Under the pieces are notes generated by a model. The model saw nothing but the letters and a program-made list of their open reading frames with translations, was not told the DNA's origin and made no database searches. A stretch of DNA of 64,000 nucleotides from Paraburkholderia hiiakae (lineage in GTDB: Bacteria > Pseudomonadota > Gammaproteobacteria > Burkholderiales > Burkholderiaceae): positions 124,001-188,000 of the forward strand of contig NZ_CAJHCQ010000010.1 of the NCBI RefSeq assembly GCF_904848665.1, read 5' to 3'. A program made the translations under genes and the position numbers. Below are positions 24,997 through 33,381 of the stretch, in pieces. Position 1 is the first letter of the stretch. The number at the start of each line of letters is the position of its first letter.

Positions 24997-26529
24997 CTAG
25001 CGTCGGAGACTGAAAAGCCGCAGCAGCTCGTCGCGCAATCCGGAGATATCGAGGACATGCTGTGCGCGGGTCACGGCCACGTAGAGCAGCCGCAGCTCGT
25101 CGTCGTCCGGCATCGGGTTGCCCTCAGCACCCCGCAGGCGGAAATCGTCGGCCACCCTGACGCGCTTCCATTCAAGACCCTTCGCGCGGTGCACGGTCGA
25201 GATCACATAGTCGGCGGCGCCTTCCGCCGCCGAGCGCTGTGCCAGGGCCCGCAGATAGCCTGTACCCAGCTCGTCGACGATGCGCACCACCGGCAGCAGG
25301 TCCTGGCCAAACGCACTGCGCGCGAACGCCTGCGCCTCGCTCCAGTTCTCGAACAGCGAAAGCGCCGCCGGGCGGAAAGCCCGCTGGCCGGCCAGCAACC
25401 GGTCCGCGCCATCAGCGTAAGCGAGAATCTCGGCCGGACTCATCCGGATTGCCGGTCGATGTCCCGCTTCGAGTCCCGCCGCGAACTGCCAGATCGCCGT
25501 GACGTTCTTCCGGCACAGGATCGCGTCGACCGGCGGCGCCAGCTCGGGATCTTCCACCATGAGCGAGCCGATCGCTTCCTGTCCCCGGATGGGCGTGCGT
25601 TCGCCCAGCAGCGTGAGCAGACGGCTCGCGAGCACCGCGAACGTGTCGCCAAAGCGGAACGACTCCGTGAGCGCACATTCGGGCGCGTCGATCTGCGCCA
25701 TCGCGTTGACCGCGCCGCGCCACTCGTAGATCTGCTGGTAAGGGTCGCCCACGTAGATGATCTGCGCGTGGCGCTGCCGGCCAAGGACCGAAAGCATCAC
25801 ACCGTCGCTGTCCTGGGCCTCGTCGAAGAGGATGAAATCGGCTTCGACGCGCGGCTCGGAGAGCGCCCAGAGTTTAAGGAGCACGTCTGGCGAAATGGGC
25901 GTTCCTGTGTGGGCTGCCGTGCCCTCTTCCCAGAGCCGCCCCACGTAAGGCAGCAGGTAGGCGCGCAGTTGCGCGGCCACCTCGCCGTCGATCTTTTCGT
26001 CGACGACGATATGCTGCGTTGCCGGCTGGATATCCGCCGACCGGCAGAACCGGTCGAGCCCGTCGGCGATCATCCGTCCGATCTCGAACGGAGCAATCTC
26101 GACGGCCTTTCCCGTCACCGTGCGCACTTCCAGCGGACCCAGTCCGTAGCGTGCAGCCAGTTCATGCGGTGGCTCGCCCTGAAGACTCATCCGGCTTCGC
26201 AGCAACGGACTGACGCAGGCCCATGCCAGCGAATGCATCGTCCGCGAGACGACGTGCGGCGGAAAGCGCCGGACTGCGCTCGCGGCGATTTCCCGATTGA
26301 AGGCGAGGTACATACCGCGCCGCAGGCCGAACTGCTCTGCCACGAGCTGAAGTGTCGAAGTCTTGCCTGCGCTGGCAAATGCCTTGACCTTCAGGTCGCC
26401 GGCGCAAAGCGCCGCGTCGATCACGGCCTGCTGCTCTGCAGTAGGAATCAAGCTTCTCTTCACGCGATACCCGGCCTCATGTGCGATCGCCCCTGGCGAT
26501 GTGGATCTGCCGATTCTCGCATAGCCCAC
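24997..26529 (-). CDS. UvrD/Rep-like superfamily 1 helicase
   Basis: The 510-residue product has SF1 motifs in order: Q-motif TAEQQAVIDAAL, Walker A AFASAGKTSTL (a GKT loop variant), motif Ia YLAFNREIAASA, Walker B ILFDEAQDSDG, motif III YVGDPYQQIYEWRGA, motif IV region ALTESFRFG, and near the C-terminus motif V/VI ISTVHRAKGLEW and LLYVAVTRAQHVLD. It is shorter than UvrD (about 720), like many stand-alone accessory helicases. A GTG at 26463 opening KRSLIPTAEQ is an alternative start. It converges on the broken DUF1016 gene. A role in defence or plasmid maintenance is possible but not shown. Confidence 0.85.
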   Translation of the reverse strand: MGYARIGRSTSPGAIAHEAGYRVKRSLIPTAEQQAVIDAALCAGDLKVKAFASAGKTSTLQLVAEQFGLRRGMYLAFNREIAASAVRRFPPHVVSRTMHSLAWACVSPLLRSRMSLQGEPPHELAARYGLGPLEVRTVTGKAVEIAPFEIGRMIADGLDRFCRSADIQPATQHIVVDEKIDGEVAAQLRAYLLPYVGRLWEEGTAAHTGTPISPDVLLKLWALSEPRVEADFILFDEAQDSDGVMLSVLGRQRHAQIIYVGDPYQQIYEWRGAVNAMAQIDAPECALTESFRFGDTFAVLASRLLTLLGERTPIRGQEAIGSLMVEDPELAPPVDAILCRKNVTAIWQFAAGLEAGHRPAIRMSPAEILAYADGADRLLAGQRAFRPAALSLFENWSEAQAFARSAFGQDLLPVVRIVDELGTGYLRALAQRSAAEGAADYVISTVHRAKGLEWKRVRVADDFRLRGAEGNPMPDDDELRLLYVAVTRAQHVLDISGLRDELLRLFSLRR

Positions 26530-26979
26530 AGCCGATCGAACAGACGGGCCCCCGGGGCATCATCAGCACAGTCGAGCATTTGAGCACCGGAAACAGCACA
26601 CCTGGCGTTGCGGAAGGCAGCAGCGCCCGTCACGTGTCAACAGGGTCAAGCCCGTTTTCGGCGCACCATCGATCTGAAACCAGCGTTGTTTCAGATCAGA
26701 AACATAGGAATGCATATTAAAAAATTGTTTATGTTAATAATGTTGATTTGCGTTGGGAAGACATACGCAATGTACCGCGTTTGTCACAACCGGAGGCTCA
26801 TCACCACTCGCATATGGAGACGTGAGGCGCGCGACCCAGAGTGTGTCGACGGGCTTCGGCAGGCGAGGCGCTGCCATTTTGGGGAGCGTGATGGCTTGGT
26901 ACGGGCAAGCATCGTTCCCGCAACCGAGTCCACGATGCGGTTATAGTGGCATGCACTTCAAGCCTTAGGATCGTTACCT
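26530..26979. other. Intergenic region with a perfect inverted repeat and a possible decayed secreted-protein ORF
   Basis: GATCTGAAAC, 7-base loop, GTTTCAGATC (26671-26697) is a perfect 10-pair hairpin without a T run. After it an AT-rich stretch from 26711 encodes a signal-peptide-like MHIKKLFMLIMLICVGKTYA, but the following frame is arginine-rich and looks non-coding, while a different frame (26753-26968) continues more plausibly. This may be a frameshifted small exported protein or chance. Nothing else is recognised. Confidence 0.3.
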
Positions 26980-27651
26980 ATGTTCTCTGCGGCAATCTTC
27001 GACATGGACGGGTTATTGATCGATTCCGAGCGAACGATCATGAACACGTGGATCGCTGTCGGACGCGAATTGGGGGTGCATATCCGCCCTGAAGACTATG
27101 TCGAAATCATCGGAAGGTCGCTGCAAGAGTGTCACGCGATGCTGGCCACGATGTTCGGAACAGAGCCGGTCTTTCGGGAAGCGCTTACGCGAGCCCGACA
27201 GCGACTGCAGTCCCCAACGACACCACCGCGGTATCCATTGAAGCCCGGCGTACATGCCCTGCTGGCCACGTTGAGCAAGGCTGGAGTCTCGTGCGCGGTA
27301 GCGTCGTCATCGAGCGGAGAAGAGATTCGAACTCGACTTGCACGGGTCGGCGTGCTCGACTTCTTTGAGGCGATTGCCGGAGGGGACGAAGTCTCCCGTG
27401 GTAAGCCGGATCCGGCGGTCTATGAGCTTGCCGTTTCTCGTCTGCGGAAATCGCCGAGCGATTGTCTGGCGTTCGAGGACAGTGAGAACGGTGTGCTTGC
27501 GGCACACCGAGCGGGAATACGAGTCGTGACGGTGCCTGACCTGAAGCAGCCGTCGGTCGAGGTCATTGGGATCAGCTTGACGATGCTTGAGAGCCTGGAT
27601 CAGGCGATCGAGCGCGTTTCTGCGTGGTTCGGGAAAGACCACCCTGCGTGA
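26980..27651 (+). CDS. HAD-superfamily phosphatase (beta-phosphoglucomutase/pseudouridine phosphatase-like)
   Basis: The 223-residue product has all four HAD motifs: nucleophile loop IFDMDGLLIDSE, motif II VASSSSGEEI, Lys in GKPDPAVYE and motif IV CLAFEDSENGVLAA. A helical cap lies between motifs I and II (about residues 16-85). This pattern is that of subfamily IA phosphatases such as YniC/HDHD1 acting on sugar or nucleoside monophosphates. It stands alone between the accessory DNA and the regulator gene, which it meets tail to tail. Exact substrate unknown. Confidence 0.87.
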   Translation: MFSAAIFDMDGLLIDSERTIMNTWIAVGRELGVHIRPEDYVEIIGRSLQECHAMLATMFGTEPVFREALTRARQRLQSPTTPPRYPLKPGVHALLATLSKAGVSCAVASSSSGEEIRTRLARVGVLDFFEAIAGGDEVSRGKPDPAVYELAVSRLRKSPSDCLAFEDSENGVLAAHRAGIRVVTVPDLKQPSVEVIGISLTMLESLDQAIERVSAWFGKDHPA

Positions 27652-27735
27652 GTGCTTCCCCGGCTCACACGCTTTGGCGCGAGCCCCACTTTGACGATCG
27701 GCCATGACGGCCTGTGGTCGGCCATGCCCGGGTGC

Positions 27736-28380
27736 TCAGGAGTCCGCCCCGCCAGCGTGCCCGTACATGATGACCGTGATGAAACGGATCGGCAGCTTGA
27801 TCAGACGCTCTGGTCCGTGGGGTACCGATCCGCGAAACGTGAATGCATCGCCCGGTTGCAGCAGGTAGCTGCGATTGCCGTGCCGATACTCCATCTTGCC
27901 TTGCAGCATGTAGATAAACTCGGTGCCGGGATGCTCGAAAGTCGGGAAGATCTCGGACTCGTCGTCCATCGATATGAGGAACGGCTCGAACAGCTTGGCG
28001 GGCCCTTGATCGTAGGCCAATAGACGGTAGGTGTGCCCCCTGGTCGTCCCGCGCCGAACCACTTCCATGCCCGTGCCGGCCTTCACGTGTTGCGCGTTGC
28101 CTTCCTGGCCTTCGAAATTTCGAAACAGCGTTGACATCGAGATGCCGAGCGCGCGCGCGATACTCACCATCGATTCGAGGCTGGTGGACACCTGTCCGTT
28201 CTCGATCTTTGAGACCATGCTGCGCGACAGCCCGCTCTGCTCCGCCAGCTCGGCGATCGTGAGCCCCTGATTCGTGCGATTTTCGCGCACGACCTTGCCG
28301 ATGAAGTGCTCGATCGACATCGAGTGATCGTGCACTCCGTGTGCGGCCCCCGGCGCGTCTGTGTCATTGCGCTTCGTCAT
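27736..28380 (-). CDS. XRE-family regulator with C-terminal cupin
   Basis: The 214-residue product has an XRE helix-turn-helix (about residues 28-82: GLTIAELAEQSGLSRSMVSK, then LGISMSTLF) and a cupin domain (EHPGTEFIYMLQGKMEYRHG, then LQPGDAFTFRGSVPHGPE). Such regulators, PuuR-like, often control amine or amino-acid catabolism, which fits the methylated-amine genes nearby. Its start codon lies inside the end of the PAS-GGDEF gene (17-base overlap, same strand), so the two are translationally coupled. Confidence 0.87.
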   Translation of the reverse strand: MTKRNDTDAPGAAHGVHDHSMSIEHFIGKVVRENRTNQGLTIAELAEQSGLSRSMVSKIENGQVSTSLESMVSIARALGISMSTLFRNFEGQEGNAQHVKAGTGMEVVRRGTTRGHTYRLLAYDQGPAKLFEPFLISMDDESEIFPTFEHPGTEFIYMLQGKMEYRHGNRSYLLQPGDAFTFRGSVPHGPERLIKLPIRFITVIMYGHAGGADS

Positions 28381-30286
28381 CTGCCTGTCCCCGTTGATTT
28401 GCCGTGCCTGCCGCACGGCCCGCGCCCGACGCTTGTCCCGCCGCCAGAGCGCTGTCGAGCATGTCCAGTGCTTGCGGGAATTCGTCGTGCGCAAGCACCC
28501 AACCGACTTGCGCCGTGGCACAGAACTCATGCCCATCGATACGCACCGGACGGCCTACGATGTCGCGCAATCCTTCCGCGACGATTTCGAAGGCGGCCGT
28601 GCTGTCGTCCCGCACCAGCGCCGCGACCTGCTCGGCGCTCTCGCACCAGGCTAGCGCTGTCGCCGTAAAGTCGGTGAGCATGATCGCAAAATCCTGTTTG
28701 TCGAGCAATGTCGCGCAGTTCAAGTCGCTCTGGATGGCCTGCAAGCGCCGCCCCAACTCGACAAGCACACGGTCGGCGTACTCCGCGCCGAAACGCACGG
28801 TCACTCTCTCGAAGTCGGTCACGCGAACCGCGAAGACCGTGCACGGCTGCCCGTTACGCCGCGCAAACGCGACTGCAAAGCTCAACCGGTCCATGAACAT
28901 CGCTGAATTTGTCAGCCCCGTCGAGCGGTCGAACACGAGCCGGCGCCGTGCGCTCTCCTCGGCCATCTGCCGCCGAGTCACCTCGATGATGAAGCCTTCC
29001 AGGCCCAGCAGTTCACCGCGTGCGGAGAAGATCCCACGCCCCTGGTCCCACACCCATTTGGCCTGGCCGGCGCGGTCGACGATACGGTAGGTCACCTCAT
29101 ACGGTTCGCCGACGGACACGCGTGACTGGATTTCATTCCAGACGAACTCGCGGTCCTCGGGATGGATGAGCGAGACGAATCCCATCACGGCTTCGTCGAG
29201 CAATTCGTTCGGTTCGTAGCCGGTCAGCTCGAAGCAGCCCTCGCTCACAAACTCCATCGACCAAAGGCGGTTGTTCTGCCCGCGATAGATCATCGCGCGC
29301 ACGTTCGCGAGCAGCATGCGCAGGCTGCGGCGGCTCGCGTGCAATGCCTCCTCGTTGCGGCGGCTATTCGAGACGTCGAGCGCGAGCCCCACCGCGCCGA
29401 TCAACTGGCCCTCTTCGTCTGCCACGCCGCGGCAGCGCAATTCGACATGGAACATCGTCTCGTCGGCGCGGATCATGCGCACGACCGTGATCAGCTCGCT
29501 CAAACTACCGTCGAGTAGCGTCGTGAGGCGCGTCGTGAGCATCGCCCGATCCTCGGGATGCACGAAGCCGGCGAGCGGGGGAAAATCGCCTCCCCCGCCG
29601 ACGACGCGCAGCATGCTGCGCCATGCAGGGTTCACGAAGATCAGATTCTGCTCACGATCGATGCGGAACAGCGCCTGCGGCAAGTGAGCGACGAGATCCT
29701 GGCAGTGCTGCTGGATCTGCGCTTCGCTACGTTGTGCGTCGGCGCTCGCATACGGCGCCTGAAACTGCAGCAGCGTCAAGCGCGAGCCCCTGCCCCGCAG
29801 CACCGTCACGGGTTGGCGCCTGGACGTGCCGTCACCGTATGCAAGGCGCAGGGATCCGGAGGTGCGCTCGCTCTCGTCGCCGGCCTGCGCCAACAGCTTC
29901 GTCAGATCCAGCTGCGACTGCGGATGCACGAGATTGCCGAACGGCATGCCGACGATCTCGTCGGCATGGTGCTCCCAGCGGGCATGCTTGAGAAACGCAC
30001 CGTTGACGAATACGACCGCATCGTTGTCGAGCAGCACGGCCGGCGTCGAAAGATTTTCGGCGAACGAGGTCAGCTCGGGCGCCGCCGAAGTGCGCATGCC
30101 ACGCCGCACCGCCCGCTTCGCACCGAACGCAAAGGCAAGCGCGAGCAGTCCGCTTGCCAGTGCAAGCGCAAAGGCAATGGCGATATACAACAGCACGTCG
30201 ACGCCCTGACCCGGACCGAGCCTCGGCAGCACCAACCCCACTACAACCACCAGCAACGTGGTGGAAAACAGATAAACTGTCATCAT
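28364..30286 (-). CDS. Membrane PAS protein with degenerate GGDEF domain
   Basis: The 640-residue product has two N-terminal membrane segments (about residues 3-22 and 32-54), then PAS domains at about 70-160, 185-300 and 310-435 (the last two with PAC motifs such as GFVHPEDRAML and SLIHPEDREFVW), and a C-terminal GGDEF-like fold beginning VFDRSTGLTNSAMFMDRLSF. The catalytic GG(D/E)EF loop reads LLDKQDFAIML, so diguanylate cyclase activity is very unlikely; it may bind GTP or act as a signal-transfer module. It overlaps the XRE-cupin gene downstream and is divergent from the NarX-like kinase (77 bases between starts). Confidence 0.85.
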   Translation of the reverse strand: MMTVYLFSTTLLVVVVGLVLPRLGPGQGVDVLLYIAIAFALALASGLLALAFAFGAKRAVRRGMRTSAAPELTSFAENLSTPAVLLDNDAVVFVNGAFLKHARWEHHADEIVGMPFGNLVHPQSQLDLTKLLAQAGDESERTSGSLRLAYGDGTSRRQPVTVLRGRGSRLTLLQFQAPYASADAQRSEAQIQQHCQDLVAHLPQALFRIDREQNLIFVNPAWRSMLRVVGGGGDFPPLAGFVHPEDRAMLTTRLTTLLDGSLSELITVVRMIRADETMFHVELRCRGVADEEGQLIGAVGLALDVSNSRRNEEALHASRRSLRMLLANVRAMIYRGQNNRLWSMEFVSEGCFELTGYEPNELLDEAVMGFVSLIHPEDREFVWNEIQSRVSVGEPYEVTYRIVDRAGQAKWVWDQGRGIFSARGELLGLEGFIIEVTRRQMAEESARRRLVFDRSTGLTNSAMFMDRLSFAVAFARRNGQPCTVFAVRVTDFERVTVRFGAEYADRVLVELGRRLQAIQSDLNCATLLDKQDFAIMLTDFTATALAWCESAEQVAALVRDDSTAAFEIVAEGLRDIVGRPVRIDGHEFCATAQVGWVLAHDEFPQALDMLDSALAAGQASGAGRAAGTANQRGQADDEAQ

Positions 30287-30363
30287 GCGTTGGCCTCGCG
30301 ATTCCGCAATCCGGGCGTGGTGGTCAGAGCCCGCCCCCCGCCCTCTTCGCTACTTGTCTCGAG

Positions 30364-32148
30364 ATGAATGCCGCCGACCGTGCCTGGCTGCGTCGCTATC
30401 CGCTTTATGCGAAAACCTGCATCGTGCTCGCGTGCCTCGTCGCGCTGATCGCCGTGCTGTTCGTTTGCACGCGCGTGCAGTTGGACAACAAGGGTACCTA
30501 CGAGCAGGCGGCCGTCACGCTCGCCGATGCGGCGCGGCTGCGCCGCATCGCTACGAGCATCGCAGCCGCGGCACCCGATGCCGCCGCCAGACTCAACGCC
30601 CAGGCCGCAGAGCTCGTACACAACGATACGTTGTTGGCCCACTGGCGGCAACATGGCGCGCCCACGCCGGACATCGCCGCTCAACTGGTCGCGCTCGAAA
30701 ACGCACATGCTGCGTCCGGGGAGCTCGATGCGCTAAGGGCCGAGATCGTGCGCCAGAGCGACGCGCTGGAAGCCGTCATCACGCTGCTCGAGGCCTGCAT
30801 TGCGGCGCTGCTGTTCGCCGGCATCTTCTCGCTTGCATGGGGCGCGCGGCGCGCACTTGTCGTGCATCCGGCGCTGCCCCTGCATATGCTGGCAGAGGCC
30901 GAGCACACCGTGCCCGCCGGACGCGACGAGATCGATCGCCTGATCCTGGTGATCAACGGTCTCGTGGCTCGGCTGCGTAGCGAGCAGGACGAATCGGCAC
31001 GCCTCAAGCGCATTGTCGAAGACCATATCGCATTTGCCGACCAGTCGCTCGACCTGCTGCATTATATCTGCGCGCAACTCGCGGAAGACGTGCCGACCGG
31101 CGGCACGCTCGAAGCGCTGCTGCAGCGCTTGCTCGGCATCCTGCGCGTGCAACGCATTGCGCTCGTGCTCTCCGAAACCTCGGCGCAATTGTTGGGCGTC
31201 GACCCCATCCTGGCGCCTGGCGGCCATGCGCCGCACATCGTGCGCGACCACGTCGTGAACGAGCTGATGTCGCTCTCCGGGGTGCGCTCGCTGCCCGACA
31301 GCGAGACGGGCTGCCTGTTGACGGTGCTTGCGGTGCCGGTGCGCGTGCCCTCGGGCACGTACGGCGTGCTGATCGGCGAAGCCAGGTCCGACGCGCGCTA
31401 CGAGCAGCGCCACCTGCATCTGCTGGAGACAACCGCAAGCGTGCTCGCGCACGCCATCTCCAACCTGAGCCGCGACGTGCGCGACCGGCGCATGACGCTG
31501 CTCGAAGAGCGCAACGCCATTGCGCGCGAGCTCCACGATTCGCTCGCGCAATCGCTCTCGTACATGAAGATCCAGCTCGCGCGGCTGCAAGCGGTGCTGC
31601 CCGAAGAGCTCTCCCAGAGCGACGCCGGCCAGATCGCGAAGGCCATCCGCGAAGGCATCGACAGCGCCTATCGCCAGCTGCGCGAGCTGCTCACCACGTT
31701 CCGCACGTCGGTGCACGCGCGCGGCCTCGCCGCGACGCTCGAGGAGGTTGCCGAAGAGCTGTCCTCGCGCAGCGAAGTGCAGATCTCGGTCGACAACCGC
31801 ATCCGCCGCGTGCGGCTCACCGTCAACGAGGAGCTGCACATCGGTCAGATCGTGCGCGAGGCGCTCACCAATGTCGTACGTCACGCGCGCGCATCCAGCG
31901 CGCTCGTGACGCTCTCGTCGAATGAGCGCGAGGTGACCGTCACGATCGCGGACGATGGCCGCGGCATCGCCACCGAAACCGGCGGTGAGCATCACTACGG
32001 GCTCTCGATCATGCGCGAGCGCTCACGCAGTCTCGGCGGCCGGCTCGAGATCCGCTCGAACGAGCCCGGCTCGTGCATCGTGCTCACGTTCGTGCCGGCC
32101 TCCTTCGCGCAACAGGCGCGCATCGGATTGGGAAGCTCCATGCGGTAA
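30364..32148 (+). CDS. NarX/NarQ-type sensor histidine kinase
   Basis: The 594-residue product has membrane segments at about residues 14-36 and 138-160 enclosing a helical periplasmic sensor as in NarX. A HAMP-like linker and a GAF-like region (about 240-365) follow. A HisKA_3 dimerisation domain has the phosphoacceptor in AIARELHDSLAQSLSYMKI (about His391), and the HATPase domain shows EALTNVVRHARASSALV and IADDGRGI with HHYGLSIMRERSRSLGGRL. The stop is one base from the stop of a receiver-only response regulator on the other strand. Partners are probably the two NarL-like receivers at 32.2 and 47.0 kb. The signal is unknown; a methylated amine is an attractive guess from context. Confidence 0.9.
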   Translation: MNAADRAWLRRYPLYAKTCIVLACLVALIAVLFVCTRVQLDNKGTYEQAAVTLADAARLRRIATSIAAAAPDAAARLNAQAAELVHNDTLLAHWRQHGAPTPDIAAQLVALENAHAASGELDALRAEIVRQSDALEAVITLLEACIAALLFAGIFSLAWGARRALVVHPALPLHMLAEAEHTVPAGRDEIDRLILVINGLVARLRSEQDESARLKRIVEDHIAFADQSLDLLHYICAQLAEDVPTGGTLEALLQRLLGILRVQRIALVLSETSAQLLGVDPILAPGGHAPHIVRDHVVNELMSLSGVRSLPDSETGCLLTVLAVPVRVPSGTYGVLIGEARSDARYEQRHLHLLETTASVLAHAISNLSRDVRDRRMTLLEERNAIARELHDSLAQSLSYMKIQLARLQAVLPEELSQSDAGQIAKAIREGIDSAYRQLRELLTTFRTSVHARGLAATLEEVAEELSSRSEVQISVDNRIRRVRLTVNEELHIGQIVREALTNVVRHARASSALVTLSSNEREVTVTIADDGRGIATETGGEHHYGLSIMRERSRSLGGRLEIRSNEPGSCIVLTFVPASFAQQARIGLGSSMR

Positions 32149-32149
32149 G

Positions 32150-32578
32150 TCAGCGCGCGAGCGCGGGCGCAAGATTGCCTGTGACTGGCACGCTGAGCAC
32201 TGCGGTGCCCTGCACTACCTTCTGCAGGTTCAGGCACAGCTCTTCAGGTTCCATGTCCTTGAGCAGATAGCCGTGCGCGCCGGCACGCAGCGCGGCCACG
32301 ACGTCGCGCTCGTTATCGGAGACCGTCAGCATGACGAAGCGCGCCTCGACGCCCTGATCGCGCATCAGGGAAATGGTTTCCACCCCGCTCATTTCCGGCA
32401 TGTTGAGGTCAACCAGAACCACATCGGGCTCGAGTTCGAGCGCCATCGCCACGCCGTCGCGACCCGACCCCGCCTCGCCCACGACGCGAAAGGCCGGATT
32501 CATCTCGATGAGCTGCGCCACGCCTGCCCGGACCAGGGCATGATCATCGACGAGAAGTACGGTGGTGACAGACTCCAT
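32150..32578 (-). CDS. Receiver-only response regulator (NarL-type, lacks HTH)
   Basis: A 142-residue receiver domain with intact phosphorylation site: Asp11/Asp12 (LLVDDHAL), phosphoacceptor Asp57 (VLVDLNMPEMSG), Thr85 and Lys107 (YLLKDMEP). It is about 70% identical by eye to the receiver of the full-length NarL-type regulator at 47.0 kb, but stops at VTGNLAPALAR where that protein goes on into its LuxR HTH. No HTH remnant follows, because the stop abuts the kinase gene on the other strand. It may be a phosphate sink or competitor for the kinase, or a truncated duplicate. A NarL-like heptamer pair lies 85 bases upstream of its start. Confidence 0.85.
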   Translation of the reverse strand: MESVTTVLLVDDHALVRAGVAQLIEMNPAFRVVGEAGSGRDGVAMALELEPDVVLVDLNMPEMSGVETISLMRDQGVEARFVMLTVSDNERDVVAALRAGAHGYLLKDMEPEELCLNLQKVVQGTAVLSVPVTGNLAPALAR

Positions 32579-32662
32579 GCCCCTTTCCTTATGCAAAACG
32601 GCGTCAGGCCTAACGATGCCAGTATGGCGCGCCGGCGGCGAGCGGCAATCCGCAAGAGGAGG

Positions 32663-32678
32663 TTCTCCTTTGGAGGTA
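32663..32678. promoter_or_regulatory. NarL-like 7-2-7 site upstream of the receiver gene
   Basis: TTCTCCT-TT-GGAGGTA followed by GC; the right half GGAGGTAGC is identical to that of the site at 37607-37622 and nearly so to the one at 47710-47725. The left half is weaker. Position suggests autoregulation by the NarL-type regulator. Confidence 0.4.
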
Positions 32679-32702
32679 GCGGGCTGAGTGGGGAACAGAA
32701 AT

Positions 32703-32734
32703 AAAAAAGGCTCACGTAATACCTCACGTGAGCC
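32703..32734 (-). terminator. Intrinsic terminator of the minus-strand demethylase operon
   Basis: On the minus strand GGCTCACGT, 8-base loop, ACGTGAGCC (9 perfect pairs) is followed by TTTTTTAT. It lies 24 bases after the dmmA stop codon and ends the reductase-heme subunit-permease-dmmA transcript. Confidence 0.85.
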
Positions 32735-32757
32735 GGGTAAAAGCGGCAACGCCGCCA

Positions 32758-33354
32758 CTAGAGATAAGTGTGCTCGATCTCAGGCAACTCGCCGGGCACT
32801 TCGGCGTCGGCTTGCACGCCCATGAATGCCGCGAGCCGGCGCGAAAAGTGATCGCGCACGAGCAGGCGCCTGCCGCAACCCGCGCAGGGCACCAGGTTGG
32901 CCGTCACACCCTCGTTCATCGCGCGGCAGTGGATGCAGTAAACGCGCCGGTGCAGGCTCCCGCTGTGCACCACCCGCACGGCCTCCGGTGCGATGCCCAC
33001 ACGCGCGGCGACCTGCTGCACCGACCAGATGAATGGCTCAGTGCCAAGCGCATAGACGCGCAGACCCACGTGGGCGTGGCGCAGCGCAACGGCCAGCGCG
33101 CCGAGCAATTCGTCATCGCCGTCGAAGTGGTGCGCCACGGCGTTCGCCAGCGCGCAGGCGGCGCCGGCGCCCGCGTGCGCCATGTCCTCGTCGACTGACC
33201 AGATTTCAAGCGGCGACACATTGCTCAATGCGCTGAACGCGCTGGAGCGGGCCGCCTCGGTCGCGCCAGAGGTCACAAGCCAGTGCTGCGTGCCGCGCGG
33301 GTCGGCTTCGAGCGGCGCATACACCGGGCGGCTCTTGTTAAGCGAGGTCATCAT
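32758..33354 (-). CDS. dmmA: DmmA-family subunit (gamma) of dimethylamine monooxygenase/HODM
   Basis: The 198-residue product ends with the DmmA-type C-terminal domain: a four-cysteine probable zinc ribbon (YCIHCRAMN, then VPCAGCGRRLLV) and the conserved tail DHFSRRLAAFMGVQADAEVP. The N-terminal part resembles a nucleotide-binding-like alpha/beta fold without clear motifs. DmmA proteins are small subunits of the heme-dependent oxidative dimethylamine demethylase described in Pseudomonas mendocina and marine bacteria. Here it is the last gene of an operon with the reductase, heme subunit and a permease, 27 bases after the permease gene, and is followed by an intrinsic terminator. Its precise biochemical role in the complex is not settled. 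Confidence 0.82.
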   Translation of the reverse strand: MMTSLNKSRPVYAPLEADPRGTQHWLVTSGATEAARSSAFSALSNVSPLEIWSVDEDMAHAGAGAACALANAVAHHFDGDDELLGALAVALRHAHVGLRVYALGTEPFIWSVQQVAARVGIAPEAVRVVHSGSLHRRVYCIHCRAMNEGVTANLVPCAGCGRRLLVRDHFSRRLAAFMGVQADAEVPGELPEIEHTYL

Positions 33355-33381
33355 CGGGGGCGCCCTCCGTCTCGACAGTCG

